From contig JALCOL010000005.1 in assembly GCA_022649665.1 (NCBI GenBank), positions 1 to 64,000 of the forward strand: a stretch of 64,000 bases of DNA, given 5' to 3'. This DNA is from Enterococcaceae bacterium. GTDB lineage: Bacteria; Bacillota; Bacilli; Lactobacillales; Enterococcaceae. The position numbers were made by a program, and so were the translations under genes. Shown here in pieces: positions 43,222 to 51,609 of the stretch (positions are counted from its first letter, which is position 1; each line of letters opens with the position of its first letter). The notes beneath the pieces were generated by a model, which saw only the letters and a program-made list of their open reading frames with translations, ran no database searches and was not told where the DNA came from.

Positions 43222-45762
43222 TTGGAAAATAAATCGAGAGAAATCAAGCGTCCAAAAGCGATCGAAGTTCGCGGCGGCGCTGTCAATAATTTAAAAAAAA
43301 TCAACGTCGATATTCCGCTGGACCGTTTTGTCGCGATCTCGGGCTTATCTGGCTCAGGGAAAACTTCGCTTGCGATGGGCATTCTTTACGCGGAAGGATC
43401 GCGCCGCTATTTGGAAGCCTTGTCGACCTATACGCGGAACCGCTTAGCAAAGAGCGCCCTAGCAAAAGTGCGCACAGTCCGGCATATTCCTTCCGCACTG
43501 GCGCTGAAGCAGCGTCCAAGCATCCCAAATGAGCGCTCAACGGTCGGAACGATGAGCGAGATCTTCAACGTCGTTCGTCTGATCTTCTCCCGGCTCGGCT
43601 CACCTGTTTGTCCGAACGGCCACCGAGTGCCGCCGACGATCGAGATCGCCAAGGCGATGGACCGGCCGATGAACGATCCGTTGATGGGAACGATCAAGTG
43701 TCCAACTTGCGGCGAGCGTTTCCACGTTTTTGCTGCGGAGGATTTTTCTTTCAATTCCGTCGGCGCTTGTCCTGAATGTCACGGAACCGGAAAAGTTCGG
43801 ACGCTTGACGAGTCGAAACTGATCGCTGATCCGAATTTGAGCTTGGCAGATGGGGCGGTCGCTTCTTGGCGTTTGCCGGGGCGTAATTTTATGCATGTGA
43901 TCGCAGAAAAGATCGGGGTGCGGACCAATATTCCTTACAAAGAATTGAGTAAAAAAGAAAAAGAAATCGTGCTCCACGGGAAAAAAGCGCATTATCCGAT
44001 CGATTTGAAGAGTGCGAACGGCCGCGTTTTCCATATGAACAATGCCTTATATGAAAATGCATATGATGCGGTGCTCGATTCACTTGCTACCTCAAAAAGC
44101 GAGCGCTCGATCGCCCGCATCAATCGTTTTTTTCATTTTTCGACGTGTCCGAAATGCCACGGTTCACGGCTTGATCCAAAGCTTTTGACTCAGTTGGCCG
44201 GCGCAAGCAACATCGCGGAAGTCCAAAATATGACACTGGGGGCTTTGCCGGCTTGGCAGAAAGCGGTGATCGCGACACTTCCGGCTAATATGCACGCGAT
44301 GGCGGCCGCTCTTTTTAAAGATCTGCATGAAGATCTGGACCCGCTGCTCAATTTGGGACTCGATTATTTGGTGCTGCTGCGCAGCGGGAACACACTTTCT
44401 ACCGGAGAATTACAGCGGATCCAGCTTTCGCGGACGCTCAGAAGCGAGACGACCGGCGTCTTATATGTTTTAGATGAGCCGTCGATCGGACTTCATCCCG
44501 ACAACGTGCGCGGGCTTTTGCAAGTATTCAATGAACTTCTTGCTCAAGGAAATTCACTGGTCGTGGTGGATCATGAAATCGATATTATCGGCAGTGCAGA
44601 TGAGATCATCGAGATCGGACCGGGCTCAGGAGCTGCGGGCGGGCGCGTGATCGCCCAAGGAACACCGGCCGCACTCGAAAAAAATAAAAATTCGCTGATC
44701 GCGCCCTTCTTAACAGGAGAAGCGCAAGTTCTCGTGCACACGGCAGCGCAGCAAGAAAAAACACCGCCGATCCGTTTTTCGATCAGCGATTATTACAATC
44801 TGCATGATATCGAAGCCACGATCCCGACACATGCGATCACAGCGGTGACCGGCTTTTCAGGGGCTGGGAAAACCAGTTTGATTTTGAACAGCTTGGTGCC
44901 GGCGATCCGGCAAAGAGCGCGCGGCGAAGCATTGCCGCCGCAAGTATCGTCGCTCGAATCACCGATCAGTCAGGTGATCAGTGTCGACGCCAGTCCGGTC
45001 GGCAAAAATGAACGCTCAACGGTCGCAACGTATACGAATATCATGGATAATTTACGAAAATTGTTTGCTGCTCAGCCAGCTGCAAAAGAGCGCGGGTATG
45101 ATCTTTCGTATTTTTCATACAATAATAAAGAGGGCGCCTGCCCAACTTGCGGCGGGACCGGATCGATCACCCTCGATATCCAATTTTTGCCTGATATGGA
45201 AGAGATTTGTCCAACTTGCCACGGGACGCGTTTCAAACCAGCGATCCAGCAGATCAAGTGGCATGGATATTCGATCGTTGACATATTAGATCTTTCGATC
45301 CGAGAAGCGATCCCGGTCATGAAAAGTGTTCCGCAGATCGCCCGACAGCTGAATCTTTTGAATGACTTGGGTCTGGGATACTTGCATGTCGGTGAAAGCA
45401 CGCCGAAATTGTCCGGCGGCGAGGCGCAGCGCCTGAAGCTCGTGAAACATTTGTATAAAAAGGATTTGGACCAGCTCTTTGTTTTTGATGAACCTTCTGT
45501 CGGATTGCATCCGTTAGATGTCCAAGTCTTGATCAAAGTGTTGGAACAGCTGCTGGACCGCGGGGCGACGATCATCTTGATCACACATGACTTGGATCTG
45601 ATGCTCAATGCCGATCATCTGCTCGATCTTGGCCCGCGCGGCGGTGAAGAAGGCGGGAAAATCATGGCACAAGGCGCACCGCTTCAATTGCTCAAGCAGC
45701 CGAATAGTCTGACATTGAAATATTTAGCGGCTTATTACGCGAAATTTTCTAAAAAAAAATAA
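43222..45762 (+). CDS. uvrA2: Class II UvrA-like ABC ATPase (UvrA2)
   Basis: 846 residues, about 100 shorter than housekeeping UvrA. Two ABC ATPase units: Walker A GLSGSGKTS (41-49) and GFSGAGKTS (about 553), and signature motifs including STGELQRIQLSR and LSGGEAQRLKL. Two zinc modules, CPTCGERFHVF...CPECHGTG and CPTCGGTGSIT...CPTCHGTRF. Class II UvrAs probably lack the UvrB-interaction region and have been linked to tolerance of DNA-intercalating drugs in actinobacteria and Deinococcus. The start is TTG 43222 with AAGGAGCG upstream. Monocistronic. Confidence 0.92.
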   Translation: MENKSREIKRPKAIEVRGGAVNNLKKINVDIPLDRFVAISGLSGSGKTSLAMGILYAEGSRRYLEALSTYTRNRLAKSALAKVRTVRHIPSALALKQRPSIPNERSTVGTMSEIFNVVRLIFSRLGSPVCPNGHRVPPTIEIAKAMDRPMNDPLMGTIKCPTCGERFHVFAAEDFSFNSVGACPECHGTGKVRTLDESKLIADPNLSLADGAVASWRLPGRNFMHVIAEKIGVRTNIPYKELSKKEKEIVLHGKKAHYPIDLKSANGRVFHMNNALYENAYDAVLDSLATSKSERSIARINRFFHFSTCPKCHGSRLDPKLLTQLAGASNIAEVQNMTLGALPAWQKAVIATLPANMHAMAAALFKDLHEDLDPLLNLGLDYLVLLRSGNTLSTGELQRIQLSRTLRSETTGVLYVLDEPSIGLHPDNVRGLLQVFNELLAQGNSLVVVDHEIDIIGSADEIIEIGPGSGAAGGRVIAQGTPAALEKNKNSLIAPFLTGEAQVLVHTAAQQEKTPPIRFSISDYYNLHDIEATIPTHAITAVTGFSGAGKTSLILNSLVPAIRQRARGEALPPQVSSLESPISQVISVDASPVGKNERSTVATYTNIMDNLRKLFAAQPAAKERGYDLSYFSYNNKEGACPTCGGTGSITLDIQFLPDMEEICPTCHGTRFKPAIQQIKWHGYSIVDILDLSIREAIPVMKSVPQIARQLNLLNDLGLGYLHVGESTPKLSGGEAQRLKLVKHLYKKDLDQLFVFDEPSVGLHPLDVQVLIKVLEQLLDRGATIILITHDLDLMLNADHLLDLGPRGGEEGGKIMAQGAPLQLLKQPNSLTLKYLAAYYAKFSKKK

Positions 45763-45768
45763 AGACAA

Positions 45769-45800
45769 AAAAAGCAACCAGATTTCTCTGATTGCTTTTT
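45769..45800. terminator. Bidirectional terminator between uvrA2 and the LysM gene
   Basis: AAAAAGCAA-C-CAGA with TCTG-A-TTGCTTTTT around a TTTC loop. Confidence 0.85.
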
Positions 45801-45818
45801 GGATTTGTATGGGACTGT

Positions 45819-46430
45819 TTAGTACCAGCCGTTAGCTTGCCAGAAAGATTGAGCAGCTTCCCAAGAGCCGTAGCGGCTAGATACATAGTTGTCAGCAACG
45901 CGTTCTTGGTTGGCAGCCGAGTAGTCGCCATTCAAGTAAGAAGAATCTAATTGGTAGCGGCCGATGTAGCGGCCGTTCGTTGCGCTGTAAGAACCGCCAG
46001 ATTCTTTGCCTGCGATCCATTCTTTAGCTGAAGAAGAAGTACCAGTGTAAGAAGTGCTTGCAGTTTGTGTAGTTGCTGCAGCAGTTGTTTGAGCTGGTTC
46101 AACATAAGTTTGTTCTTGTTGTACTGGAGCAGCTTGTGCTGCAGGTTCAACATAAGTTTGTTCTTGTTGTACTGGAGCAGTGGTCGTTGCGCCATCAGGA
46201 ACAGTGATCGTTTCGCCAGCAAAAATCATGTTGACGTCGCTGATGCCGTTAGCGCTGGCGATCGAGCTTACCAAGCTGTTGTCTCCTGCAAATTGTTGAG
46301 AAATCGTAGACAAAGTGTCGCCTGATTTAATAGTATATGAGCTATCTGCGAAAGCATTTGCTGCGCCGCCAAAGATTCCAACTCCAAGTGCAAGTGTCGT
46401 TCCTAAGATAATAGATTTGATTGATTTCAT
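45819..46430 (-). CDS. Secreted LysM protein with Apf-like C-terminal domain
   Basis: 203 residues from ATG 46430 with AAGGAGCACAAC upstream. A signal peptide (about 1-28, cleavage near ANAFA-DS) is followed by one LysM peptidoglycan-binding domain (YTIKSGDTLSTISQQFAGDN...ETITVPDG). A linker rich in Thr, Ala, Gln and Val contains two copies of APVQQEQTYVEPA, and the C-terminal domain of about 70 residues (AKEWIAGKESGGSYSATNGR...WQANGWY) has the Glu of a transglycosylase-like fold as in Apf-type proteins. Such genes are often WalR targets; on the minus strand TGTAAA-N4-TGTAAC lies at 46535-46520, close to a WalR box, which has N5. Confidence 0.92.
   Translation of the reverse strand: MKSIKSIILGTTLALGVGIFGGAANAFADSSYTIKSGDTLSTISQQFAGDNSLVSSIASANGISDVNMIFAGETITVPDGATTTAPVQQEQTYVEPAAQAAPVQQEQTYVEPAQTTAAATTQTASTSYTGTSSSAKEWIAGKESGGSYSATNGRYIGRYQLDSSYLNGDYSAANQERVADNYVSSRYGSWEAAQSFWQANGWY
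46096..46182 (-). repeat. Intragenic tandem repeat in the LysM protein linker
   Basis: Two nearly identical units of about 38 bp, 48 bp apart, encode APVQQEQTYVEPA twice. The in-frame period (16 codons) points to a length-variable linker. Confidence 0.85.
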
Positions 46431-46828
46431 GTTGTGCTCCTTCATGTGTTTTTTTTGTTTGTTTATCTAACAACAAAATGAAGTTTAGCATGAATAAGTA
46501 TTGCGTAGGTGAAAGTAAAGTTACACTTGTTTACAATAAAGTTTCAAAAAAACAGGGTATATGACAGAATTGTAATCTGAGAAAAATTTTAATCTTTGTC
46601 ATCAAAAACTGGAAATAACGCGGAAAAAGACTGATATAATGAACCTTGCAAGTGATAAATGGTTAGAATATATTTTTGTGTTTAATTATTTTTAATAATT
46701 GTAACAGGGTTCAAGTGCCGGTCTAACAGGCACTTGCCGTGTTTGTTACAAACGTTGCAGGAAAGAGGTAATATTACTTGAATTTCGCAAACACTTCACA
46801 AAATCTCGTTATTTAGAAAGGAAAAGCG
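46431..46828. promoter_or_regulatory. 398-bp gap: LysM gene control region and structured leader of cutC
   Basis: The left part holds the LysM gene promoter region and a WalR-box-like repeat. A TATAAT (46635-46640) points rightward. Its predicted transcript carries a nested hairpin: TTGTAACA (46699-46706) with TGTTACAA (46744-46751) outside and CAAGTGCC (46712-46719) with GGCACTTG (46729-46736) inside, both perfect 8-bp stems. No T run follows. It ends about 77 nt before cutC. The structure has no recognised riboswitch consensus. Confidence 0.5.
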
Positions 46829-47479
46829 ATGGAAAAAAGGATCCTTAAAGAATTTTGTGCAGAAAATTTCACTAATATTCCGCTAGCGATCGCCCGCGGT
46901 GCCGGCCGCATCGAACTCTGCGATAATCTGGCTGTTGGCGGTACGACCCCTTCGGCGGGGGTGATCGCTGAGACCGTCCGTTACGCGCAGCGAAGAAATG
47001 TACCGGTCATGGTGATGATCCGTCCGCGCGGCGGTGATTTCTCTTATAATATAGTAGAAAACTGCATCATGGAAGAAGATATCCGGATGGCGCGCCGGCT
47101 GCAAGCGGATGGGGTCGTTTTCGGCTGCTTGAAAAAAGATTGGCTTGATGAAGAGCTGCTCCTTCGTTTGATCAAGGAAGCCGCGCCGTTAGCGATCACG
47201 TTTCATATGGCTTTTGATGCCCTTTCGCATTCTCAGCAGCTGAAGGCGATCGACTGGCTGGCGGATCACGGGGTCAGTCGTATCCTGACGCATGGCGGGG
47301 CGCTCAATGAGCCGCTGGAAGAACATATCGATTGGCTGAAACAATTGATTGCTCATGCCAAAGGACGCTTGGTGATTTTGCCAGGCGGCGGGATCACGCC
47401 TGAAAATCGAGCGAAGATCATCCGCGCTCTCGACGCCGCAGAGGTCCACGGAACGAAAGTCGTTGATCTGCATATCTAA
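46829..47479 (+). CDS. cutC: CutC-family protein
   Basis: 216-residue TIM-barrel protein beginning MEKRILKEFCAENFTNIPLA, with RIELCDNLAVGGTTPS, VMIRPRGGDFSYN and ILTHGG, all conserved in CutC. The family was named for copper homeostasis in E. coli, but the role is disputed; in E. faecalis it binds copper. GAAAGGA lies upstream of the ATG. A long structured leader precedes it. Monocistronic. Confidence 0.92.
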   Translation: MEKRILKEFCAENFTNIPLAIARGAGRIELCDNLAVGGTTPSAGVIAETVRYAQRRNVPVMVMIRPRGGDFSYNIVENCIMEEDIRMARRLQADGVVFGCLKKDWLDEELLLRLIKEAAPLAITFHMAFDALSHSQQLKAIDWLADHGVSRILTHGGALNEPLEEHIDWLKQLIAHAKGRLVILPGGGITPENRAKIIRALDAAEVHGTKVVDLHI

Positions 47480-47514
47480 AAAAGACATCGCCGCTATTTG
47501 CGGTGATGTCTTTT
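47480..47514. terminator. Bidirectional terminator between cutC and the membrane protein gene
   Basis: AAAAGACATC-G-CCGC with GCGG-T-GATGTCTTTT around TATTT. The right arm is inside the end of the convergent gene. Confidence 0.88.
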
Positions 47515-48258
47515 GACGCGTGAACCGATTTCAGGAGTTTCTTCCCAATCGGCCGGATGTTTTTCTTCGACCATCAAATGCAGCTGATAAGGTTCTTTGT
47601 AGATTTTGCCGTTTTGTTTGAATTTGCCGCCGGTCAAAAACAAGCCGACCGGCACGAATGGCGGATGGACTTCATCGAGCACCGTCTTGCCCAGCGGTTT
47701 TAGATCATCATAGCTGGTGCCGGCAGTGATCAAAAGCTCATTGTCGTTCAGCTCCTCGATATGGTAATAAGGCAGGAGACAGTACTGATCGATATAATAT
47801 CCTTCTTCTTTATTCAAGTCATGGATCGGCAGCTTCTCTTTATCGACGAGTTTGCTGATCAAATGCAGCAGATCAAGATCTTGCCGAGTCGTGGTCTGGA
47901 CCGGGAGCTCTTTGCCGCGGATCGCTTCGGGCCGGACATGGGGTTGTCCGGCAGCCTCTTCTTTCAGCAAGACGCCCTCCGGCACGAAGCGGTCGATCAA
48001 GCGCGTCAAATCCCACGAAACATTTTTATTTTTAAAATAGTATAAGTAATTCAAAACGATAAAATAAGCAAAAAAGAGAAACAACAACGCGAAAAGCACT
48101 GCACGCACATAATTTTCGTTTTGATAATAGCCGTAGACGAAGCGCAAAAGGTAAAGCGTGGGCAGTGAGGCTAAAATAGTGACGATTCGATTTTTGAATT
48201 TCAAATTGACGTTTAAATAGGAGAAAAAATTATTGATCTCATTGATGATCGTAAACAT
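47494..48258 (-). CDS. Conserved membrane protein of unknown function
   Basis: 254 residues. Two predicted helices near the N-terminus (about 24-46 and 50-73) with FKNRIVTILASLPTLYLLRF, followed by a cytoplasmic domain of about 170 residues (LLPYYHIEELNDNELLITAG, FVPVGLFLTGGKFKQNGKIY) and a basic Arg/His/Lys end. No domain is recognised. The ATG follows the stop of the secreted-protein gene without a gap (TAAATG), with GGAGGAGG spanning that stop, so the two are coupled. Confidence 0.75.
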   Translation of the reverse strand: MFTIINEINNFFSYLNVNLKFKNRIVTILASLPTLYLLRFVYGYYQNENYVRAVLFALLFLFFAYFIVLNYLYYFKNKNVSWDLTRLIDRFVPEGVLLKEEAAGQPHVRPEAIRGKELPVQTTTRQDLDLLHLISKLVDKEKLPIHDLNKEEGYYIDQYCLLPYYHIEELNDNELLITAGTSYDDLKPLGKTVLDEVHPPFVPVGLFLTGGKFKQNGKIYKEPYQLHLMVEEKHPADWEETPEIGSRVKRHHRK

Positions 48259-48729
48259 TTAATTTCCTCCTCCTGTCTGGTCATTTGCCGTATTGTTATT
48301 TTGGACATTGCTTTCGACATCGGCAGAAGAGTTTTGCGTTTTATTGGCGTCAGATGATGGCGTCGTTGAGGCCGGAGTCGCGGAAGAAGAGTTTTGCGAG
48401 TAGCTGTCATTATTTGTGTAATCATTATCAGTGGACGTATTATTGGCTTGCGAGCTGTTCGTCTTGCGGTAGCTGGAGCCGGTCGACGCAACGGACTGTT
48501 CGCGGCTTGCTTCAGTCGAAGATCCGCTGGAGTTTCTTTGCTCTTTTTCAGCTGTGGAACCTGCGCTGGAGCTCGTTCGGCGATCGTCTTTCTTTTGATC
48601 CGAGACGCTCGTTGTCGTTGTTTGCGGAGTTGCATAGCTCTTATGATCAGCGATGATCGTGGTTGTTGCTAAGCTGAGTGAAATCGTAAAAATGGCGACT
48701 GGAGATAAAATTGGAGCCATTTTCCGCAT
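48259..48729 (-). CDS. Secreted Ser/Asn/Thr-rich low-complexity protein
   Basis: 156 residues. A signal peptide or membrane anchor (about 4-27, LSPVAIFTISLSLATTTIIA) is followed by about 125 residues almost wholly of Ser, Asn, Thr, Gln, Asp and charged residues without a hydrophobic core (for example SSSTEASREQ-like blocks and VQNNNTANDQTGGGN at the end). It is probably disordered and extracellular, either a glycosylatable stalk or a wall-associated linker. AAAGGAATG precedes the ATG. Coupled to the downstream membrane protein gene. Confidence 0.65.
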   Translation of the reverse strand: MRKMAPILSPVAIFTISLSLATTTIIADHKSYATPQTTTTSVSDQKKDDRRTSSSAGSTAEKEQRNSSGSSTEASREQSVASTGSSYRKTNSSQANNTSTDNDYTNNDSYSQNSSSATPASTTPSSDANKTQNSSADVESNVQNNNTANDQTGGGN

Positions 48730-48887
48730 AAAATCATTCCTTTCTAATTGTATTCAAAGCTTATCTTGGCCTTTTTTTTGATTGCGGTCAAGCAGAATCA
48801 TCTAACCTTTACTAAGATTTTGAACTTGCAGCGCTCAGCGATCTGTCAAAAAGAAATTCTGTTATACTTATAGATGAGGTGAAAAAA

Positions 48888-49463
48888 GTGGATAGTCAAA
48901 AGCTGCTCGCTAGCATAAAAATGCTGGAAGCGTTGAAAGTCGAGCTGCGGACCGCTTGGGAAAGTTCAGGTCGGCAGGAAAGTGTCGCAGATCATTCATG
49001 GCGGCTGGCGATGCTCGCATGGATCGTGGCAAGCGAGCATGAATACGACTTGCTGAAAGTATTGAAAATGGCTCTGGTCCATGATGCCGGTGAAGCATAC
49101 AGCGGGGATGTCGCCGCACCGCTGGCGGAGGACCCTGAAGAAAAGCATCGGCATGAGCGCGAAAATGCTGAAAAATTGTTCAGCATGCTTTCGGCAGAAC
49201 GCCGCAGCGAAATGCTGTCTTTAATGAAGGAATATAATGAAGGAAAAACTTCGGAGGCGCGCCTGATCAAAGCGCTCGATAAGCTGGAAACGATCATTCA
49301 GCATAATCAGGGGAGCACGCCGGCCGATTTTGATTATGATTTTAATTTAACTTATGGGCGTGCGCTGGCAGCCGATGTGCCTGAGCTGAAAGAGTTTCGC
49401 GCGCTGATCGATGAAAAGACGCAGCGAAAAATCGAGGAAGCAGGAGAAAAAGATGAAAGCTGA
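48888..49463 (+). CDS. HD-domain phosphohydrolase (YfbR-like)
   Basis: 191 residues from GTG 48888 with GAGGTG 6 nt upstream; an earlier in-frame GTG at 48879 overlaps that site. The metal motif H...HD...D is seen in SVADHSWRLAMLAWI (first His), ALVHDAGEAYSGDVA (His-Asp) and KALDKLETIIQHN (Asp). Relatives are 5'-deoxynucleotidases. The gene overlaps the following kinase gene by 11 nt, forming an operon with a two-component system. A TATACT -10 box is at 48863-48868. Confidence 0.88.
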   Translation: MDSQKLLASIKMLEALKVELRTAWESSGRQESVADHSWRLAMLAWIVASEHEYDLLKVLKMALVHDAGEAYSGDVAAPLAEDPEEKHRHERENAEKLFSMLSAERRSEMLSLMKEYNEGKTSEARLIKALDKLETIIQHNQGSTPADFDYDFNLTYGRALAADVPELKEFRALIDEKTQRKIEEAGEKDES

Positions 49464-50475
49464 ACAATGGAACAAATGCTTGGCAGCTCTGCCTGAAGCG
49501 GCTTGGCTCTATGAGGACGAGTGCGTTGTCAGTGCTAATTCCGCAAGCCGGCGCCTTCAAAAAGCAGCGACCGTGCCGCTTGCAAAGATCATGGAGATCG
49601 CGCTTGGTGAAGGATGTTCATTACATAGCATTAAAGATGAATGTCTCCACTGTCCGCTGGAGATCAAACAGGATCCGACGAATTTTCCATTGGTCCTCGA
49701 GAGCAAACGCGGCAAATTGTTGCGTTTTCGCGGCAGCTTGACCCGTCTTGACGAATCACACCGCTTGTTGCGGCTTTTTCCGAGCGAATGGGCCGAAAAA
49801 AACGAAGAGCTTGTCATGAATCAGCTTTTGATCGAGTATGTGAATCAAGCGCATGAAAAAGAACGCCGCTCGTTGGCGCGCGAACTGCACGACGGACTGG
49901 CACAAAGTATTTACAGTCTGATGCTCGAAGTCCGCGGCTTGAAGTGGGTGGCGGCCGAGGAATTGCCGGCTGGGTTGGAGAAGACCGATCAGCATTTCGT
50001 GGAAGTTTTGAAAGAAGTCAAAGAACTAGTCACTGAACTTCGACCGCGTGTTTTAGATGACGGCGGCCTTTTGCCGGCTGTCGCAGTATTGCTCAAACAA
50101 CTCAAGGAACGGACGATGCTCACGGTCACGCAAACGATCACCGGAACGCCGTTTAAACTCAGTGCAGCCGCAGAAACGGCCATTTATCGGGTGATCCAAG
50201 AAGCACTGAACAATATTTTGCGCCATGCGGCCGTTCAGACAGCGACCCTTGCGTTTCATTTTGAAAAGAATCGTCTTGAAGTCTTGATCCAAGACCACGG
50301 AAAAGGCTTCGATTCTGAACGTGAACCGAGCGGTTTCGGTCTGAAAAATATGGAAGAACGCATCCAAAGCGTTCACGGGATCCTCTCAGTCCAAAGTGCC
50401 CGCGGGAAAGGGACGCGTATTTTGCTAGAGGTCCCGCGGCAGAAAGGAGAAAGCCATGCGATTGATGCTCAGTGA
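49453..50475 (+). CDS. Cytoplasmic NarL-type sensor histidine kinase with a Cys cluster
   Basis: 340 residues from ATG 49453 with GCAGGAG upstream. No transmembrane segment is present. An N-terminal PAS-like domain (about 1-115) holds Cys24, Cys55, Cys64 and Cys67, the last two as C-x2-C followed by Pro. A HisKA_3 domain with RRSLARELHDGLAQSIYSLM (His146) and a HATPase_c domain with HGKGFD and GFGLKNMEERI follow. The pattern recalls redox- or oxygen-sensing kinases such as NreB, though the Cys spacing differs. Overlaps the HD gene and the regulator gene. Confidence 0.9.
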   Translation: MKAEQWNKCLAALPEAAWLYEDECVVSANSASRRLQKAATVPLAKIMEIALGEGCSLHSIKDECLHCPLEIKQDPTNFPLVLESKRGKLLRFRGSLTRLDESHRLLRLFPSEWAEKNEELVMNQLLIEYVNQAHEKERRSLARELHDGLAQSIYSLMLEVRGLKWVAAEELPAGLEKTDQHFVEVLKEVKELVTELRPRVLDDGGLLPAVAVLLKQLKERTMLTVTQTITGTPFKLSAAAETAIYRVIQEALNNILRHAAVQTATLAFHFEKNRLEVLIQDHGKGFDSEREPSGFGLKNMEERIQSVHGILSVQSARGKGTRILLEVPRQKGESHAIDAQ

Positions 50476-51091
50476 TGATCATGAACTGATCCGCAATGCA
50501 CTCAGCTTTTTGCTGAATGCGCAGCCTGATATGGAAGTCGTTGCCCAAGCAGAAGACGGCACGCAAACGGTCATGCAGCTCGAACAGCAGGCAGTTGATG
50601 TGCTGCTGCTCGACATCAGCATGCCGCCTGGTGAAAACGGCCTGAAGACGGCCCGCCGCATCAAAGAAGAGTTTCCAAAAGTCAAAGTCATTATTTTGAC
50701 GATGCACGACGAGGAAAGCTATGTCAAAGAAGCGCTTGATGCCGGCGCGGACGGTTTTATTTTGAAACAAGAAAAAGAGGAGCTGCTCTTGGACGCGATC
50801 CGCCGCGTATATCAAGGGGAGCAGGTCTATCCCGGCTACACTGCTGAGCAGCTGGCGGAACTGCGCACAGAGGTGGTCCGTTCGCTGTATGAGACGCTTT
50901 CCAAACGCGAAAAAGAGATCCTGCCTTTGATCGCACTCGGTTATCAAAACAAAGAGATCGCCGAACGACTTTTTATTTCAGTCAAGACGGTCGAAGTCCA
51001 TAAGACGAATATCCGCAAAAAACTGAAAGTTGAAAATTATGCCGACCTTTTGCAGTTCAGCGTTAAAAATCACATCATCGATCTTTCATAG
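50456..51091 (+). CDS. NarL/LuxR-type response regulator
   Basis: 211 residues with AAAGGAG upstream, overlapping the kinase gene by 20 nt. Receiver domain with Asp7-Asp8, phospho-acceptor Asp53 and Lys in GFILKQ; C-terminal LuxR helix-turn-helix with LSKREKEILPLIALGYQNKE and FISVKTVEVHKTNIRKKLKV. Cognate partner of the kinase. Its targets are unknown. Its stop codon overlaps the convergent GNAT gene by 6 nt. Confidence 0.95.
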   Translation: MRLMLSDDHELIRNALSFLLNAQPDMEVVAQAEDGTQTVMQLEQQAVDVLLLDISMPPGENGLKTARRIKEEFPKVKVIILTMHDEESYVKEALDAGADGFILKQEKEELLLDAIRRVYQGEQVYPGYTAEQLAELRTEVVRSLYETLSKREKEILPLIALGYQNKEIAERLFISVKTVEVHKTNIRKKLKVENYADLLQFSVKNHIIDLS

Positions 51092-51523
51092 TCTTTTTTC
51101 CATCATCCGGTGGCGGATCCCGGCATCCAGAAATTCCGGTCCATACGCGCGGTAGCCCAGCCGTACGTAAAAGGGCAGTGCAGAAAGCTGCGCGCCCAAA
51201 CGGATCATCTGAAAGCGGTTCGCGGCAGCCCAGCTTTCGCAAGCCTTGATCAGCTCGCGGCCATAGCCGTGTTTGCGCGCTTCTTTTGCGACTGCCATCC
51301 GCTGCAGCTTGCCGACACTTTCCGGCATCGGTAAAAGGCGGCAAGTGGCGACTGGCTTGTTTTCGGTATATAGGACGAAATGTTCGCAAGCAGCTTCATT
51401 TTGATCGACCTCTTCGGCAAGCGGGACCCCTTGCTCGCCAACGAAAATCGTTTTTCGCAATTGGAGCGCATCGCGGTAGATCGGACTCGCTAAATCACGC
51501 GTATGGAAGATTTCTTTTTTCAT
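51086..51523 (-). CDS. GNAT-family N-acetyltransferase (YjcF-like)
   Basis: 145 residues. It has the FVGEQGVPLAEEVDQNE N-terminal pattern typical of YjcF/ElaA-type GNATs, then TCRLLPMPESVGKLQRMAVA and the acetyl-CoA loop KEARKHGYGRELIKACESW, with FYVRLGYRAYGPEFLDAGIRH at the end. Substrate unknown. AGGAAAATT lies near the start. Convergent with the response regulator; the two reading frames share their last bases and no terminator hairpin is visible between them. Confidence 0.9.
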   Translation of the reverse strand: MKKEIFHTRDLASPIYRDALQLRKTIFVGEQGVPLAEEVDQNEAACEHFVLYTENKPVATCRLLPMPESVGKLQRMAVAKEARKHGYGRELIKACESWAAANRFQMIRLGAQLSALPFYVRLGYRAYGPEFLDAGIRHRMMEKRL

Positions 51524-51609
51524 AATTTTCCTCTTTTCTTTCTATTTCAGCTTCCTTTTTAGTATACTGGAAGTAATAGAATTATAAAGCAAACGATGGA
51601 GGAATGAGT

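Noticed and set aside
46096-46182. CRISPR-like repeated units
   Set aside because: Only two units, in frame within the LysM gene; no cas genes.
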